A DNA stretch of 64,000 nt from positions 248,001-312,000 of the forward strand of contig JAEWBN010000009.1 in NCBI GenBank assembly GCA_023391095.1. Reading direction: 5' to 3'. This DNA comes from Pseudomonadota bacterium. Lineage in GTDB: Bacteria > Pseudomonadota > Alphaproteobacteria > Rhizobiales > Devosiaceae. Below, piece after piece: positions 8,496 through 17,096 of the stretch (its first letter is position 1; the number at the start of each line of letters is the position of its first letter). The translations under genes and the position numbers were made by a program. The notes below the pieces were generated by a model, which did no database searches, was not told the DNA's origin, and worked only from the letters and a program-made list of their open reading frames with translations.

Positions 8496-9296
8496 GTGGC
8501 ACCCCGAATCTTAACATTGGCAAACCAGAAGGGTGGCGTTGGCAAGACAACGACCGCAATCAATCTGGCTACTGCCCTCGCCGCGATCGGCGAACGCGTT
8601 CTGATTGTGGATCTCGATCCGCAGGGCAACGCATCCACCGGTCTTGGGATTTCGCGGACCGATCGAGAATTGTCGGCTTATGACGTGCTGGTTGGTGAAG
8701 CGGACATTGTCCAGGCCGCAATCATGACCTCTGTTCCCAACGTGGCCATTGTTCCCTCGACCATGGACCTATTGGGCGTCGAGTTGACCATTGCGGGCCA
8801 GGCCGACCGTGCCTTCAAGCTGCGCAATGCCTTCAAGGAGATTGACGGCCTACGCATCAATGACCAGTCGGTGAGCTATATCCTCATCGATTGTCCGCCC
8901 TCGCTGAACCTGCTTACGGTGAATTCTCTGGTCGCGGCCGATGCCGTTCTGGTGCCGCTGCAGTGCGAATTCTTTGCGCTGGAAGGCCTCAGCCAGTTGC
9001 TGCAGACGATCGAGCAGATCCGCTCGACGCTCAATCCTCGCCTGTCCATTCAGGGCGTGGTCATGACCATGTTCGACAAGCGCAACAATCTCTCGGAACA
9101 GGTTCTCAATGACGTGCGCAGCGAAATGGGCGACCTCGTTTACGAGACCGTCATTCCCCGTAATGTGCGCCTCAGCGAAGCCCCGTCCTATGGCAAGCCC
9201 GCATTGCTTTATGATCTCAAATGTGCCGGAAGCCAGGCCTATTTGCGCCTTGCCACCGAAGTCATCCGCCGCGAGCGGCGCCTGAACGCAGCCTAG
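8496..9296 (+). CDS. parA: Chromosome partitioning ATPase ParA
   Basis: Walker-type ATPase that forms a DNA-bound gradient and pulls ParB-parS complexes toward the new pole. 266 aa. The deviant Walker A NQKGGVGKTTTAINLA sits near residues 9-24, with the signature lysine of the ParA/MinD family. LIVDLDPQGNAST is the A' motif, and IDCPPSLNLLT is Walker B/switch II. It starts at GTG 8496, with GGAGG about 8 nt upstream; the preceding ORF frame offers no better start. The parB start codon follows the parA stop after 10 bp, so the two form an operon, 21 bp downstream of rsmG. Confidence 0.96.
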   Translation: MAPRILTLANQKGGVGKTTTAINLATALAAIGERVLIVDLDPQGNASTGLGISRTDRELSAYDVLVGEADIVQAAIMTSVPNVAIVPSTMDLLGVELTIAGQADRAFKLRNAFKEIDGLRINDQSVSYILIDCPPSLNLLTVNSLVAADAVLVPLQCEFFALEGLSQLLQTIEQIRSTLNPRLSIQGVVMTMFDKRNNLSEQVLNDVRSEMGDLVYETVIPRNVRLSEAPSYGKPALLYDLKCAGSQAYLRLATEVIRRERRLNAA

Positions 9297-9306
9297 GAGC
9301 CTGACC

Positions 9307-10179
9307 ATGAACGATAAACCGACACGTTTGGGCCGGGGTCTGGCAGCACTGATCGGCGATATGGCGAGCATTGAAGGTGCCCGTGTCACGGAATCCGCAT
9401 CCGGCAGCAAGCGTCTGCCGGTGGACTTTATCGTTGCCAACCGGGCCAATCCGCGACGCACCTTTGACCCGGATCAGCTCGAAGAGCTGACCAATTCTAT
9501 CCGCGAGAAGGGCGTCATGTCGCCGCTTCTGGTCCGGCCAACTGATGACCCGAACATCTTCGAACTGATCGCCGGTGAACGGCGCTGGCGCGCGTCGCAA
9601 AAGGCAGGACTGCACGACGTTCCTGTCATCATCCGAGAGGTGGATGACAAGGAAGCGCTCGAACTCGCCATCATCGAGAACGTGCAGCGCGCTGACCTGA
9701 ACCCGCTTGAAGAAGCCATGGGTTATGGGCAGCTCATCGAACAGTTCGACTATACCCAGCAGGATCTGGCCCAAGTGATCGGCAAGAGCCGTTCGCATGT
9801 CGCCAATACGCTGCGATTGCTCCGTCTTCCCGAAGACGTACGCGGCATGGTGGCCAGCGGAACGCTCACTGCCGGACATGCGCGTACCCTGATCACCGTC
9901 GAGGACCCTGCAGGGCTGGCCCGCCAGATTGTTGACCAGGGGCTTTCGGTGCGCGAGGCTGAAGCGTTGAGCCAGCAGCGCGAGGTGCCCAAGAAGCGGC
10001 AGGAGGCGCCTGCAGCACGTGATGCGGATACCTTGGCGCTTGAGCGGCGTCTGGCCGATGCTCTGGGCTTGACGGTCAATCTCAATCACAGCGAGCGCGG
10101 CGGTAAGGTAGAAATCCGCTATCGGACGCTGGAGCAGCTTGATGACATCTGCGCGCGCCTGACGCGCAACGCTCACTAA
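9307..10179 (+). CDS. parB: Chromosome partitioning CTPase/DNA-binding protein ParB
   Basis: Binds parS, loads onto DNA as a CTP-dependent sliding clamp and stimulates ParA. 290 aa. The N-terminal LGRGLAALIGD is the usual ParA-activating segment. The ParB/Srx domain contains NPRRTFDPDQLEELTNSI and the CTP-binding GERRWRAS (near 93-100). ENVQRADLNPLEEA (box II) follows, then the helix-turn-helix QQDLAQVIGKSRSHVANTLRLL that reads parS, and a C-terminal dimer domain. A parS-like site lies just after its stop and overlaps the operon terminator. Confidence 0.97.
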   Translation: MNDKPTRLGRGLAALIGDMASIEGARVTESASGSKRLPVDFIVANRANPRRTFDPDQLEELTNSIREKGVMSPLLVRPTDDPNIFELIAGERRWRASQKAGLHDVPVIIREVDDKEALELAIIENVQRADLNPLEEAMGYGQLIEQFDYTQQDLAQVIGKSRSHVANTLRLLRLPEDVRGMVASGTLTAGHARTLITVEDPAGLARQIVDQGLSVREAEALSQQREVPKKRQEAPAARDADTLALERRLADALGLTVNLNHSERGGKVEIRYRTLEQLDDICARLTRNAH

Positions 10180-10196
10180 AGCTTTGAATTTGTGGA

Positions 10197-10212
10197 TGTT
10201 CCACGTGAAACC
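10197..10212. promoter_or_regulatory. parS-like site 6
   Basis: TGTTCCACGTGAAACC, 14 of 16 to consensus. It lies 17 bp after the parB stop and its right end forms the start of the terminator stem. Confidence 0.7.
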
Positions 10213-10232
10213 GGCCGAGAGGCCGGTTTTTC
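10208..10232 (+). terminator. Rho-independent terminator after parB
   Basis: Stem AAACCGGCC / GGCCGGTTT with loop GAGA, followed by TTCT. It sits between convergent parB and holA and is shared in part with parS-like site 6. Confidence 0.85.
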
Positions 10233-11254
10233 TATTGTGTCGCAGCCATCATGCAGAGAGCGAGGGTTACACGGCGCAGGACGGCCTCTGACAGGGCCGG
10301 GCGACGGCGGGTGTCCGATGTGGCCTGCAGAAGACGTTCGCCTGCTACGGCCAGCGCAGCGTCAGTCCAGAGGCGCAATTGCTGCTCGAGGGCACCCGTG
10401 CGGGAAAAATGCGGCTTGGGACGCAAGCCATCCAGCACGTTGCGCGCCGTCTTGCCGCTATCGACCTCGGTGCGCCAGCGGCGCAGATTGGCGAAGTGGT
10501 TGGTCAACATGGCCAGGAGCTGCTGCGGGTTTACATTGGCGGCCAGCGCCCGGTTGATGGCCAGCTCAAGCTTCTCGGCATGGCCGCCACCGGTGGCGTC
10601 AAGAATCGCGTCGATGACAAGCGCGCCATTGTCGGCACAGAGCAGCAGCACATCTTCCCGTGTCAGTGTCTTGCTTGAAGCGGCGTAGAGCGTCAGTTTT
10701 TCGAGCTCACGGCGCGTGATCTCGCGGTCATTGCCGAGAATTTCCCGCAGGGTTGGAACGACGTCATTGTCGATCCTGATGCCGGCCTGATTGAAGGTCT
10801 CCCGCATAAGGGCCATCAGCGTCTCATCGCTATCGGGATAGCAGGGCAGGGCGCGGCCTAGCTTGGCGGCCTCGACGAGCGCACGCAGGGCATCCTTGGG
10901 CGTCAGATTGTCGGCTTCAAGGATAATGGCGGTGCCACCGGGATCGTCGCGCAGCTCCGTCAGCGGCATAACCAGGGCCTTGCCGGCATTGCGCACGCGA
11001 ATGATGCGCTTGCCGCCAAAAAGCGAGCCTGAGCGGGCTTCGGTGATCAGCTGGCCGGGATCAGTGGCGAGGTCCGCCCCTTCCAGCACCGTAATATTGG
11101 CAGAGCCGGGATCGTCATTGCTGAAATGACGGATCAGCCGTTGTGCGCTTTCGCGTACAAGGCCGGTATCGGGCCCATAGGCGAGGAAAATCCCCTCGCT
11201 GATGTCGGGGCGCGCCAGGAAGCGCGCCACTTCATGGGCCTTGAGCGCCGTCAT
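10232..11254 (-). CDS. holA: DNA polymerase III delta subunit
   Basis: Clamp-loader subunit that opens the beta sliding clamp. 340 aa, the usual size. It begins MTALKAHEVARFLARPD and continues with IFLAYGPDTGLVRESAQRL, typical of delta. The acidic/hydrophobic central region and the C-terminal helical collar (DGLRPKPHF ... RLWTDAALAVAGERLLQ) also match the family. ATG 11254 lies 3 bp after the leuS stop. In many Rhizobiales lptE sits between leuS and holA; here there is no room for it. Convergent with parB. Confidence 0.92.
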   Translation of the reverse strand: MTALKAHEVARFLARPDISEGIFLAYGPDTGLVRESAQRLIRHFSNDDPGSANITVLEGADLATDPGQLITEARSGSLFGGKRIIRVRNAGKALVMPLTELRDDPGGTAIILEADNLTPKDALRALVEAAKLGRALPCYPDSDETLMALMRETFNQAGIRIDNDVVPTLREILGNDREITRRELEKLTLYAASSKTLTREDVLLLCADNGALVIDAILDATGGGHAEKLELAINRALAANVNPQQLLAMLTNHFANLRRWRTEVDSGKTARNVLDGLRPKPHFSRTGALEQQLRLWTDAALAVAGERLLQATSDTRRRPALSEAVLRRVTLALCMMAATQ

Positions 11255-11257
11255 CGG

Positions 11258-13867
11258 CTAGACGACGAGATTGACGATGCGGTCCTGGACCACGACGACC
11301 TTTTTGGGCGCCTTGCCTTCCAGAGCCTTCTGGACGGCGTCGAGTGCCAGAACGAGTGCTTCAACCTCAGCTGCCGGCATGCCCTTCGGCACGGAGATCT
11401 CGGCGCGACGCTTGCCGTTGATCTGAACGGGAAGGGTCACTTCGTCATCGACCAGTAGAGCCGGGTCAACTTCGGGCCACAGCGCATCAGCGACAAGGCC
11501 CTGCTTTCCGAGCACTTCCCAGCAGCTTTCGGCCAGGTGCGGCATCATCGGGTTGATCAGCAGAATGAGCTTTTCAACGCCTTCGGCCAGCGCGCCGCGA
11601 CCCGCCGCACCCGACGCGGTTTCACGGGCCTTGGCAAGGGCATTGGTCAGCTCATAGATGCGGGCCACGGCGCGGTTGAAGCCCAGGCCCTCGATGTCCT
11701 GCGCCACGCCGGCCACTGCACGGTGGATGACCTTGCGCAGGGCGAGGGCATTCTTGTCGTCGTCGGCAACAGTCTCAGGAGACTGTTTCTGAATTTCGAC
11801 CGCATCATTGACTAGGCGCCAGACGCGCTGCTGGAAGCGGCTTGCGCCTTCCACGCCCGCCTCGGTCCACTGTACATCGCGCTCCGGCGGGGAGTCGGAG
11901 AGCATGAACCAGCGGGCTGTGTCGGCACCATAGCCGGCCACGATTTCATCGGGGTCGACCACGTTTTTCTTGGACTTGCTCATCTTTTCGACCGAGCCGA
12001 TGGTGATCGGCGCGCCCGATGTCGCATGACGGGCCGTGCGCTGCTCGCCATTGGACTCGATGATGATTTCGGTCGGCGGCACCCACTCGCCCTTTTCGGA
12101 CTTGTAGGTTTCGTGGGTCACCATGCCCTGGGTGAAGAGGCCCTTGAACGGCTCGTCCAGCCCCACATGGCCGGTGGCCTTCATCGCGCGGGTGAAGAAG
12201 CGCGAATAGAGCAGGTGCAGGATCGCGTGCTCCACGCCACCGATATACTGGTCCACTGGCAGCCACTTGTTGGCAATGGCTGGAATGGTCGGCGTATCGG
12301 CCTGCGGCGCGGTAAAGCGCGCAAAGTACCAGGAGGAATCGACGAAGGTGTCCATCGTATCGGTTTCACGACGGGCCGCCGCGCCGCATTGCGGGCAGTT
12401 GGCGTGCTTCCAGGTCGGATGGTGGTCGAGTGCATTGCCCGGCTTGTCGAAGGTCACATCTTCGGGCAGCACGACCGGCAGGTCCTTCTTGGGCACGGGA
12501 ACGGTGCCACACACTTCGCAATGGATGACCGGGATCGGGCAGCCCCAGTAGCGCTGGCGGGAAATCCCCCAGTCGCGCAGGCGATAGTTCACCTCCACCT
12601 TGCCCTGCGGACGGTTGTCCACCGAACGGCCGGCGAAGTGCTCTGCAATCGCCTTCTTGGCGTCTTCGATGGACAGACCATCGAGGAAGGACGAGTTGAA
12701 GAGCGTGCCGGCATCGGTATAGGCCTCGTCGCCGATGGTGAAGGCAGCCGGATCGGCGCCAAGGGGCAGCACAACGGGCTTGACCGGCAGGCCATATTTG
12801 CGGGCGAAATCGAGGTCGCGCTGGTCGTGGGCCGGGCAGCCGAAGATGGCGCCGGTGCCGTAATCCATCAGCACGAAGTTGGCGATATAGACGGGCAGGG
12901 TCGCGCCTTCGACCACTGGATGGCGGACGGTCAGACCGGTGAAAACGCCCTTCTTTTCCGCCTTTTCCAGCGTTTCGGTGGCAGTGCCCTGGCGGTGGAA
13001 CTCGGCGATGAACTCGGCCAGCGCCGGATTGGCTTCCGCCAGCGACGCGCTCAGCGAGTGGTCAGGCGAAAGCGCGATGAAGGACGCGCCGAAAATGGTG
13101 TCCGGACGGGTGGTGAACACCTCGATGGCGGCCGCGTCGGTCTTGTCGGACGGCATGAGTTCAAACAGAAGGCGCATGCCTTCGGACTTGCCGATCCAGT
13201 TGCGCTGCATAAGGCGCACTTTTTCCGGCCAGTCGGTCAAACCGTCCAGCGCCGAGAGCAGGTCTTCGGAAAATTCCGAGATCTTGAAGAACCACTGCAC
13301 CAGCTCGCGCTGTTCCACGGGGGCGCCGGAGCGCCAGCCCTTGCCGTCGATGACCTGCTCATTGGCGAGCACGGTCATGTCGACCGGGTCCCAGTTGACC
13401 TTGGAGCTCTTGCGCGTGACGAGGCCGGCTTCCAGCATGTCGAGGAACATGGCCTGCTGGTGCTGGTAATAGTCCGGCGAGCAGGTGGCGATCTCGCGGG
13501 TCCAGTCGAAGGAAAGACCCATAGCCTTGAGCTGGGTCTTCATCGATTCGATGTTTTGATAGGTCCAAGTGCCCGGATGCGTCTTGCGCTCGATGGCGGC
13601 GTTTTCCGCCGGCAGGCCAAACGCGTCCCAGCCCATGGGATGCAGCACATTCTTGCCGCGGGCGCGGTGATAGCGCGCCACCACGTCGCCCATGGCATAG
13701 TTGCGCACATGGCCCATATGGATGCGGCCAGACGGATAGGGGAACATCTCGAGGACGTAGTAGGGCTCGCGCGGATCGTCATTGGCGGTGACAAAGCTCT
13801 TGGCGTCGTCCCACACCTTCTGCCATTTCGGTTCGCTTTCGCGCGGATTGTAGCGTTCGCCGCTCAC
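11258..13867 (-). CDS. leuS: Leucyl-tRNA synthetase
   Basis: Class I aminoacyl-tRNA synthetase with an editing domain. 869 aa from the chosen start. The HIGH-type motif is HMGHVRNY and the KMSKS motif is KMSKSKKN. The CP1 editing domain includes TTRPDTIFGASFIALSPDH, and there is a zinc-type CEVCG ... CPQCG pair. The frame is open up to a TTG at 13906. The GTG at 13867 is preferred because AAGGA lies about 9 nt upstream and it begins VSGERYNPRESEPKWQ, the family N-terminus. holA follows after 3 bp. It diverges from the PLP-homeostasis gene. Confidence 0.95.
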   Translation of the reverse strand: MSGERYNPRESEPKWQKVWDDAKSFVTANDDPREPYYVLEMFPYPSGRIHMGHVRNYAMGDVVARYHRARGKNVLHPMGWDAFGLPAENAAIERKTHPGTWTYQNIESMKTQLKAMGLSFDWTREIATCSPDYYQHQQAMFLDMLEAGLVTRKSSKVNWDPVDMTVLANEQVIDGKGWRSGAPVEQRELVQWFFKISEFSEDLLSALDGLTDWPEKVRLMQRNWIGKSEGMRLLFELMPSDKTDAAAIEVFTTRPDTIFGASFIALSPDHSLSASLAEANPALAEFIAEFHRQGTATETLEKAEKKGVFTGLTVRHPVVEGATLPVYIANFVLMDYGTGAIFGCPAHDQRDLDFARKYGLPVKPVVLPLGADPAAFTIGDEAYTDAGTLFNSSFLDGLSIEDAKKAIAEHFAGRSVDNRPQGKVEVNYRLRDWGISRQRYWGCPIPVIHCEVCGTVPVPKKDLPVVLPEDVTFDKPGNALDHHPTWKHANCPQCGAAARRETDTMDTFVDSSWYFARFTAPQADTPTIPAIANKWLPVDQYIGGVEHAILHLLYSRFFTRAMKATGHVGLDEPFKGLFTQGMVTHETYKSEKGEWVPPTEIIIESNGEQRTARHATSGAPITIGSVEKMSKSKKNVVDPDEIVAGYGADTARWFMLSDSPPERDVQWTEAGVEGASRFQQRVWRLVNDAVEIQKQSPETVADDDKNALALRKVIHRAVAGVAQDIEGLGFNRAVARIYELTNALAKARETASGAAGRGALAEGVEKLILLINPMMPHLAESCWEVLGKQGLVADALWPEVDPALLVDDEVTLPVQINGKRRAEISVPKGMPAAEVEALVLALDAVQKALEGKAPKKVVVVQDRIVNLVV

Positions 13868-13996
13868 TTGTCTCGTCCTTGCAAGATTGACGCGAGCTTC
13901 TGCCAAAGGGCGGCGCAGCTTGCGTTTTCAGGGGATTTTGGCTACCGGACCATCATCAGAAATCCCCCCACAGGTCAACAGAAACGGGGCCACGAT

Positions 13997-14683
13997 ATGG
14001 CAACTGGCGCCCCCGCCGCGCAAACCGCGCTCGACTTCATCAAGACCCGCATGGAAAAGGCCCGCCGGCGCTTTGGCGCGCCACCCGAAGCCGTCGAATT
14101 GATCGCGGTGTCCAAGACCTTTTCGGCGGCCGAGATCGAGCCATTTCTCGTGGCCGGCCAGCGGGTGTTCGGCGAAAACCGGGTTCAGGAAGCCAAAGAC
14201 AAGTGGCCGGGCCTGCGCGAACGCTTCCCCGATCTTCGCCTGCACCTGATCGGGCCGCTCCAGACCAACAAGGCCCGTGAGGCGGTGGGCCTTTTCGATG
14301 TCATCCAGACGCTGGATCGCGACAAGCTGGCCCGTGTCCTCGCCGAGGAAATGGAGCGGGCCGGCAAGCGCCTCCCGTGCTATGTCCAGGTCAATATCGG
14401 CGGGGAAGAGCAAAAGGCGGGGATCGCTGTGTCCGACGCCGTCGACTTTGTTCGCCGCTGCTGGGAAGAGCATGGCCTGGATGTCGTGGGTCTGATGTGC
14501 ATCCCACCCGACGGCGTGCCCGCTGGCCCCTATTTCGCCCAGCTTGCCATGCTCGGCCGGCAGGCGGGCGTAAAGCGGCTGTCCATGGGGATGAGCGGGG
14601 ATTTCGAAACGGCCATTGCCATGGGCGCTACCGAAGTGCGGGTGGGTTCGGCTTTGTTCGGGCGGCGGCCCAGGGCCGACTAA
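13997..14683 (+). CDS. YggS family pyridoxal phosphate homeostasis protein
   Basis: PLP-binding protein with an alanine-racemase-like N-terminal barrel that buffers free PLP and affects amino acid and vitamin B6 balance. 228 aa. The Schiff-base lysine lies in LIAVSKTF near residue 39. FGENRVQEAKDK, LHLIGPLQTNK, VQVNIGGEEQKAG and the C-terminal RLSMGMSGDFETAIAMGATEVRVGSALFG are the standard family blocks. The frame is open well upstream, antisense to leuS. ATG 13997 gives the usual N-terminus (ALDFIKTRMEKARRRFG). Divergent from leuS across 129 bp. Confidence 0.93.
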   Translation: MATGAPAAQTALDFIKTRMEKARRRFGAPPEAVELIAVSKTFSAAEIEPFLVAGQRVFGENRVQEAKDKWPGLRERFPDLRLHLIGPLQTNKAREAVGLFDVIQTLDRDKLARVLAEEMERAGKRLPCYVQVNIGGEEQKAGIAVSDAVDFVRRCWEEHGLDVVGLMCIPPDGVPAGPYFAQLAMLGRQAGVKRLSMGMSGDFETAIAMGATEVRVGSALFGRRPRAD

Positions 14684-14819
14684 AGGCAGGTGGCGATGAA
14701 ACTATTCCGGCTCGATCGACGTTTCTGAAAACCATAACGACGTTGTGATTGGCGGCCCCAAAAACACGTCGCAATGATGTGACCTTGCTCGTCTCGGACC
14801 CGTAAGACCGGAGTAAATA

Positions 14820-15503
14820 ATGAACAAGCGACGCATCCTGGTCGTGGATGACGATGCCGATCTTCGCAGCACCCTGGTGGATCAGCTCGAAGGCGAGCCG
14901 GAATTCGAGATCCTCCAGGCCGGCACGGCAAACGACGCGCTCAAGGCCGTGCGCAGCAACAATGTCGAACTCACCATTCTCGATGTCGGCCTGCCGGACA
15001 TGGATGGCCGTGAGGCCGTCAAGCTCATGCGCCAGGAAGGCTACAAGAGCCCCGTCCTCATGCTGACCGGGCATGACACCGATGCCGACGAAATCAAGGG
15101 TCTTGAGGCGGGTGCCAATGACTATCTGACCAAGCCCTTCCGCTATCCGGTGCTCCTGGCCCGCATCAATGCGGCGCTGCGCCAGCATGACCAGAGCGAG
15201 GATGTGGTCTTCACCATCGGGCAGTACAGTTTCCAGCCCGCTGCCAAGGTGCTCGAGACCAGCGACGGGAACAAGGTGCGCCTCACCGACAAGGAAACCT
15301 CGATCCTCAAGTATCTTTATCGCCAGGGTCCCAAGACCATCACGCGCGATGTGCTGCTCAAAGAGGTCTGGGGTTACAACAACCGCGTCACCACCCATAC
15401 GCTTGAAACCCATATCTACCGGCTGCGCCAGAAGATCGAACGCGACCCGTCCAATGCGCGTCTGCTGGTCACGGAAGACGGGGGGTATCGGCTTGTCCCC
15501 TGA
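14820..15503 (+). CDS. OmpR-family response regulator, CenR/OtpR-like
   Basis: Two-component DNA-binding regulator of 227 aa. The receiver domain (1-120) has the acidic triad D10-D12, the phosphoacceptor D55 (ILDVGLPDMDG), T83 and K105 (LTKPF). The winged-helix domain (about 130-227) contains RLTDKETSILKYLYRQ, ITRDVLLKEVWGYN and the recognition-helix segment THTLETHIYRLRQKIE. Its sequence style and the adjoining cyclic-nucleotide-binding gene resemble the Brucella otpR-cpk pair (CenR orthologues), which affects envelope integrity and division. That assignment is from memory of the family. No histidine kinase gene is adjacent. Confidence 0.85.
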   Translation: MNKRRILVVDDDADLRSTLVDQLEGEPEFEILQAGTANDALKAVRSNNVELTILDVGLPDMDGREAVKLMRQEGYKSPVLMLTGHDTDADEIKGLEAGANDYLTKPFRYPVLLARINAALRQHDQSEDVVFTIGQYSFQPAAKVLETSDGNKVRLTDKETSILKYLYRQGPKTITRDVLLKEVWGYNNRVTTHTLETHIYRLRQKIERDPSNARLLVTEDGGYRLVP

Positions 15504-15606
15504 TTAAGGGGCGCCGCTGTTCATTTTTGAGCAGAACTGACTTATAGGATTGCGTCGGGCCGCCTGCATGCAGCGGGCGGCTTCTGGCGCATCCGGGTCC
15601 TAGCCT

Positions 15607-16065
15607 ATGAGAATGGATGATGCGGCCGGGGTGCTCGCCCGGGCCGATTTCTTCGATATCTGCGACGAAGAGCAATTGCGCATGCTTGGCTTTGCCGGGG
15701 ATCGCCAGCATTTCGACGCCGACGGCATCATCTACAAGGCCGGGGACGTGCCGCAGGGCGCCTTCGTCTTGATCGATGGCACGGTCAAGGCGAAACACGA
15801 GGGTGCCGAAGCCGGCAAGCCCTACGCCCTGTCCGAGCCCGGCTCGGTGATTTCCCCGACCGCATTGATCATCGAAAAGCCGCGTCCGGTGACCTTCACC
15901 GCCGTCACGGACTGCGAATTGCTGTTTGTGCCCCGCGCCGCTTTCCTCAAACTGGCGCGGCAGTATCCCGACCTGGCGCAGCGCGCCGCCCAACGCATCG
16001 AGCAGGAGCTCGGCCGCTACATGCACGCGCTCGAGCCGCTGCGGACCAAGATCAAGGGCAGCTAA
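15607..16065 (+). CDS. Cyclic nucleotide-binding domain protein
   Basis: A stand-alone Crp-type cNMP-binding domain of 152 aa with no helix-turn-helix, so probably not a DNA-binding protein itself. The beta-barrel region spans about 15-115: IYKAGDVPQGAFVLIDGTVKAK and EPGSVISPTALIIEKPRPVTFTAVTDCELLFVPRAAF. The usual cAMP-contacting arginine/glutamate of the phosphate-binding cassette is not obvious, so ligand binding is unproven. It ends with a helix rich in AQRAAQRIEQEL. It lies 103 bp behind the response regulator on the same strand. In Brucella an equivalent gene is annotated as a protein-kinase regulatory subunit. Confidence 0.8.
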   Translation: MRMDDAAGVLARADFFDICDEEQLRMLGFAGDRQHFDADGIIYKAGDVPQGAFVLIDGTVKAKHEGAEAGKPYALSEPGSVISPTALIIEKPRPVTFTAVTDCELLFVPRAAFLKLARQYPDLAQRAAQRIEQELGRYMHALEPLRTKIKGS

Positions 16066-16084
16066 ACCCCCGCTTGGGCGCGGC

Positions 16085-16897
16085 CTAAGGCCGAACGAAG
16101 CGCGCGATCACGGGCACGTGGTCACTCGGCTGGGGCGCATAGCCGCGATAGGGCTTGATGATTTCCGCGCCGATGGAGCGCTCGGCAACATCCGATGTCG
16201 ACCAGATATGGTCGAGCCGACGACCCTTGTCGGCCAGCTCCCAATTGGCGCTGCGATAGCTCCACCAGGAATAGAGCTTCTGGTCATGCGGCACGTGCTT
16301 GCGCACCAGATCCACCCAGCCATGGCCACCCGAGAGCAGTGCGTTGAGGCGTTCTGTCTCCTGCGGCGTGTGGCTGACAATCTTGAGAAGCTGCTTGTGG
16401 CTCCAGACGTCGTTTTCGTGCGGGGCGATATTGAAGTCGCCGGCAATCAGATGCCCGCGCTGGAATACCGGTTCGGTGAACCAGGTCTTGAGTTCATCGA
16501 GAAAGCCCAGCTTGTGCTTGAACTTGGGATTGATCTCGGGGTCGGGTTCGTCGCCGCCGGCCGGAATATAGAAGTTGTGGAGCGTAAAGGGGCCATGGCC
16601 CAGATCGACCAGTGCCGAGACATGACGCGATTCGGGGATTTCACAGAAAACGCGGCTCGATACATCGGTCAGCGGAAACTTCGAAACAATGGCGACGCCG
16701 TGGTAGCCCTTCTGACCGTGGACGGCCATGTGGGGGTAGCCGGCTTCGATGAAGGCGTTCCTGGGGAACTGGTCATTGGTGCATTTGATCTCCTGGAGCA
16801 TCAGCACGTCCGGCTGATACTTGCCGAGGAAGTCGAGCACCATGGGCAGGCGCAAGCGAACCGAATTGATGTTCCAGGTGACGATGGAATGGGTCAT
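16085..16897 (-). CDS. xth: Exodeoxyribonuclease III
   Basis: Mg-dependent 3'-5' exonuclease and AP endonuclease of base-excision repair. 270 aa. The EEP fold begins IVTWNINSVRLRLP (N9/N11). Metal-binding E36 lies in MLQEIKCT. HNFYIPAGGDEPD, the catalytic AGDFNIAPHENDVW and the C-terminal RLDHIWST ... PSDHVPV (DH motif) complete the set. The frame is open upstream through the rplS gap, but ATG 16897 starts the canonical MTHSIVTWN. Convergent with the cNMP-binding gene. Confidence 0.96.
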   Translation of the reverse strand: MTHSIVTWNINSVRLRLPMVLDFLGKYQPDVLMLQEIKCTNDQFPRNAFIEAGYPHMAVHGQKGYHGVAIVSKFPLTDVSSRVFCEIPESRHVSALVDLGHGPFTLHNFYIPAGGDEPDPEINPKFKHKLGFLDELKTWFTEPVFQRGHLIAGDFNIAPHENDVWSHKQLLKIVSHTPQETERLNALLSGGHGWVDLVRKHVPHDQKLYSWWSYRSANWELADKGRRLDHIWSTSDVAERSIGAEIIKPYRGYAPQPSDHVPVIARFVRP

Positions 16898-17022
16898 GGC
16901 GGTTCCGGGAGGGGTAGAAAGAAGCTGGCCCCTTATCGCCAAGCCGGGCGCGGGGGTAAAGGCACAATTGCCCCTTGTGATCTGTTGCTGACGCAGGATG
17001 TCAGGAAGCGCTGCGGGATCAA

Positions 17023-17038
17023 TGTTCCACGTGAATCC
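17023..17038. promoter_or_regulatory. parS-like site 7
   Basis: TGTTCCACGTGAATCC, 13 of 16 to consensus, in the xth-rplS gap about 15.5 kb from the putative origin. On the minus strand it resembles the asymmetric variant (14 of 16). Confidence 0.6.
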
Positions 17039-17046
17039 ACGCCAAA

Positions 17047-17077
17047 CAAAAAGCCCGGCACAATGGCCGGGCTTTTC
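17047..17077 (-). terminator. Rho-independent terminator after rplS
   Basis: On the minus strand, the stem AAAGCCCGGC / GCCGGGCTTT with a short loop is followed by TTGTTTGG. It lies 20 bp past the rplS stop. Confidence 0.88.
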
Positions 17078-17096
17078 AATTCCTGAAGCGAAACTC

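Noticed and set aside
10012..10024. CACGTG inside parB as a further parS
   Set aside because: Flanks (GCAGCACGTGATGC) do not extend the palindrome beyond the six-base core.
12026..13990. Very long open frame antisense to leuS, in front of the PLP-homeostasis protein
   Set aside because: It is a codon-bias shadow of leuS in a GC-rich genome; its translation is a low-complexity Gly/His/Arg mix with no family resemblance.
16110..16125. CACGTG in the xth gene as parS
   Set aside because: GGGCACGTGGTC lacks the TTTC/GAAA arms; also true of CACGTG at 16290, 21378, 29632 and 48836.
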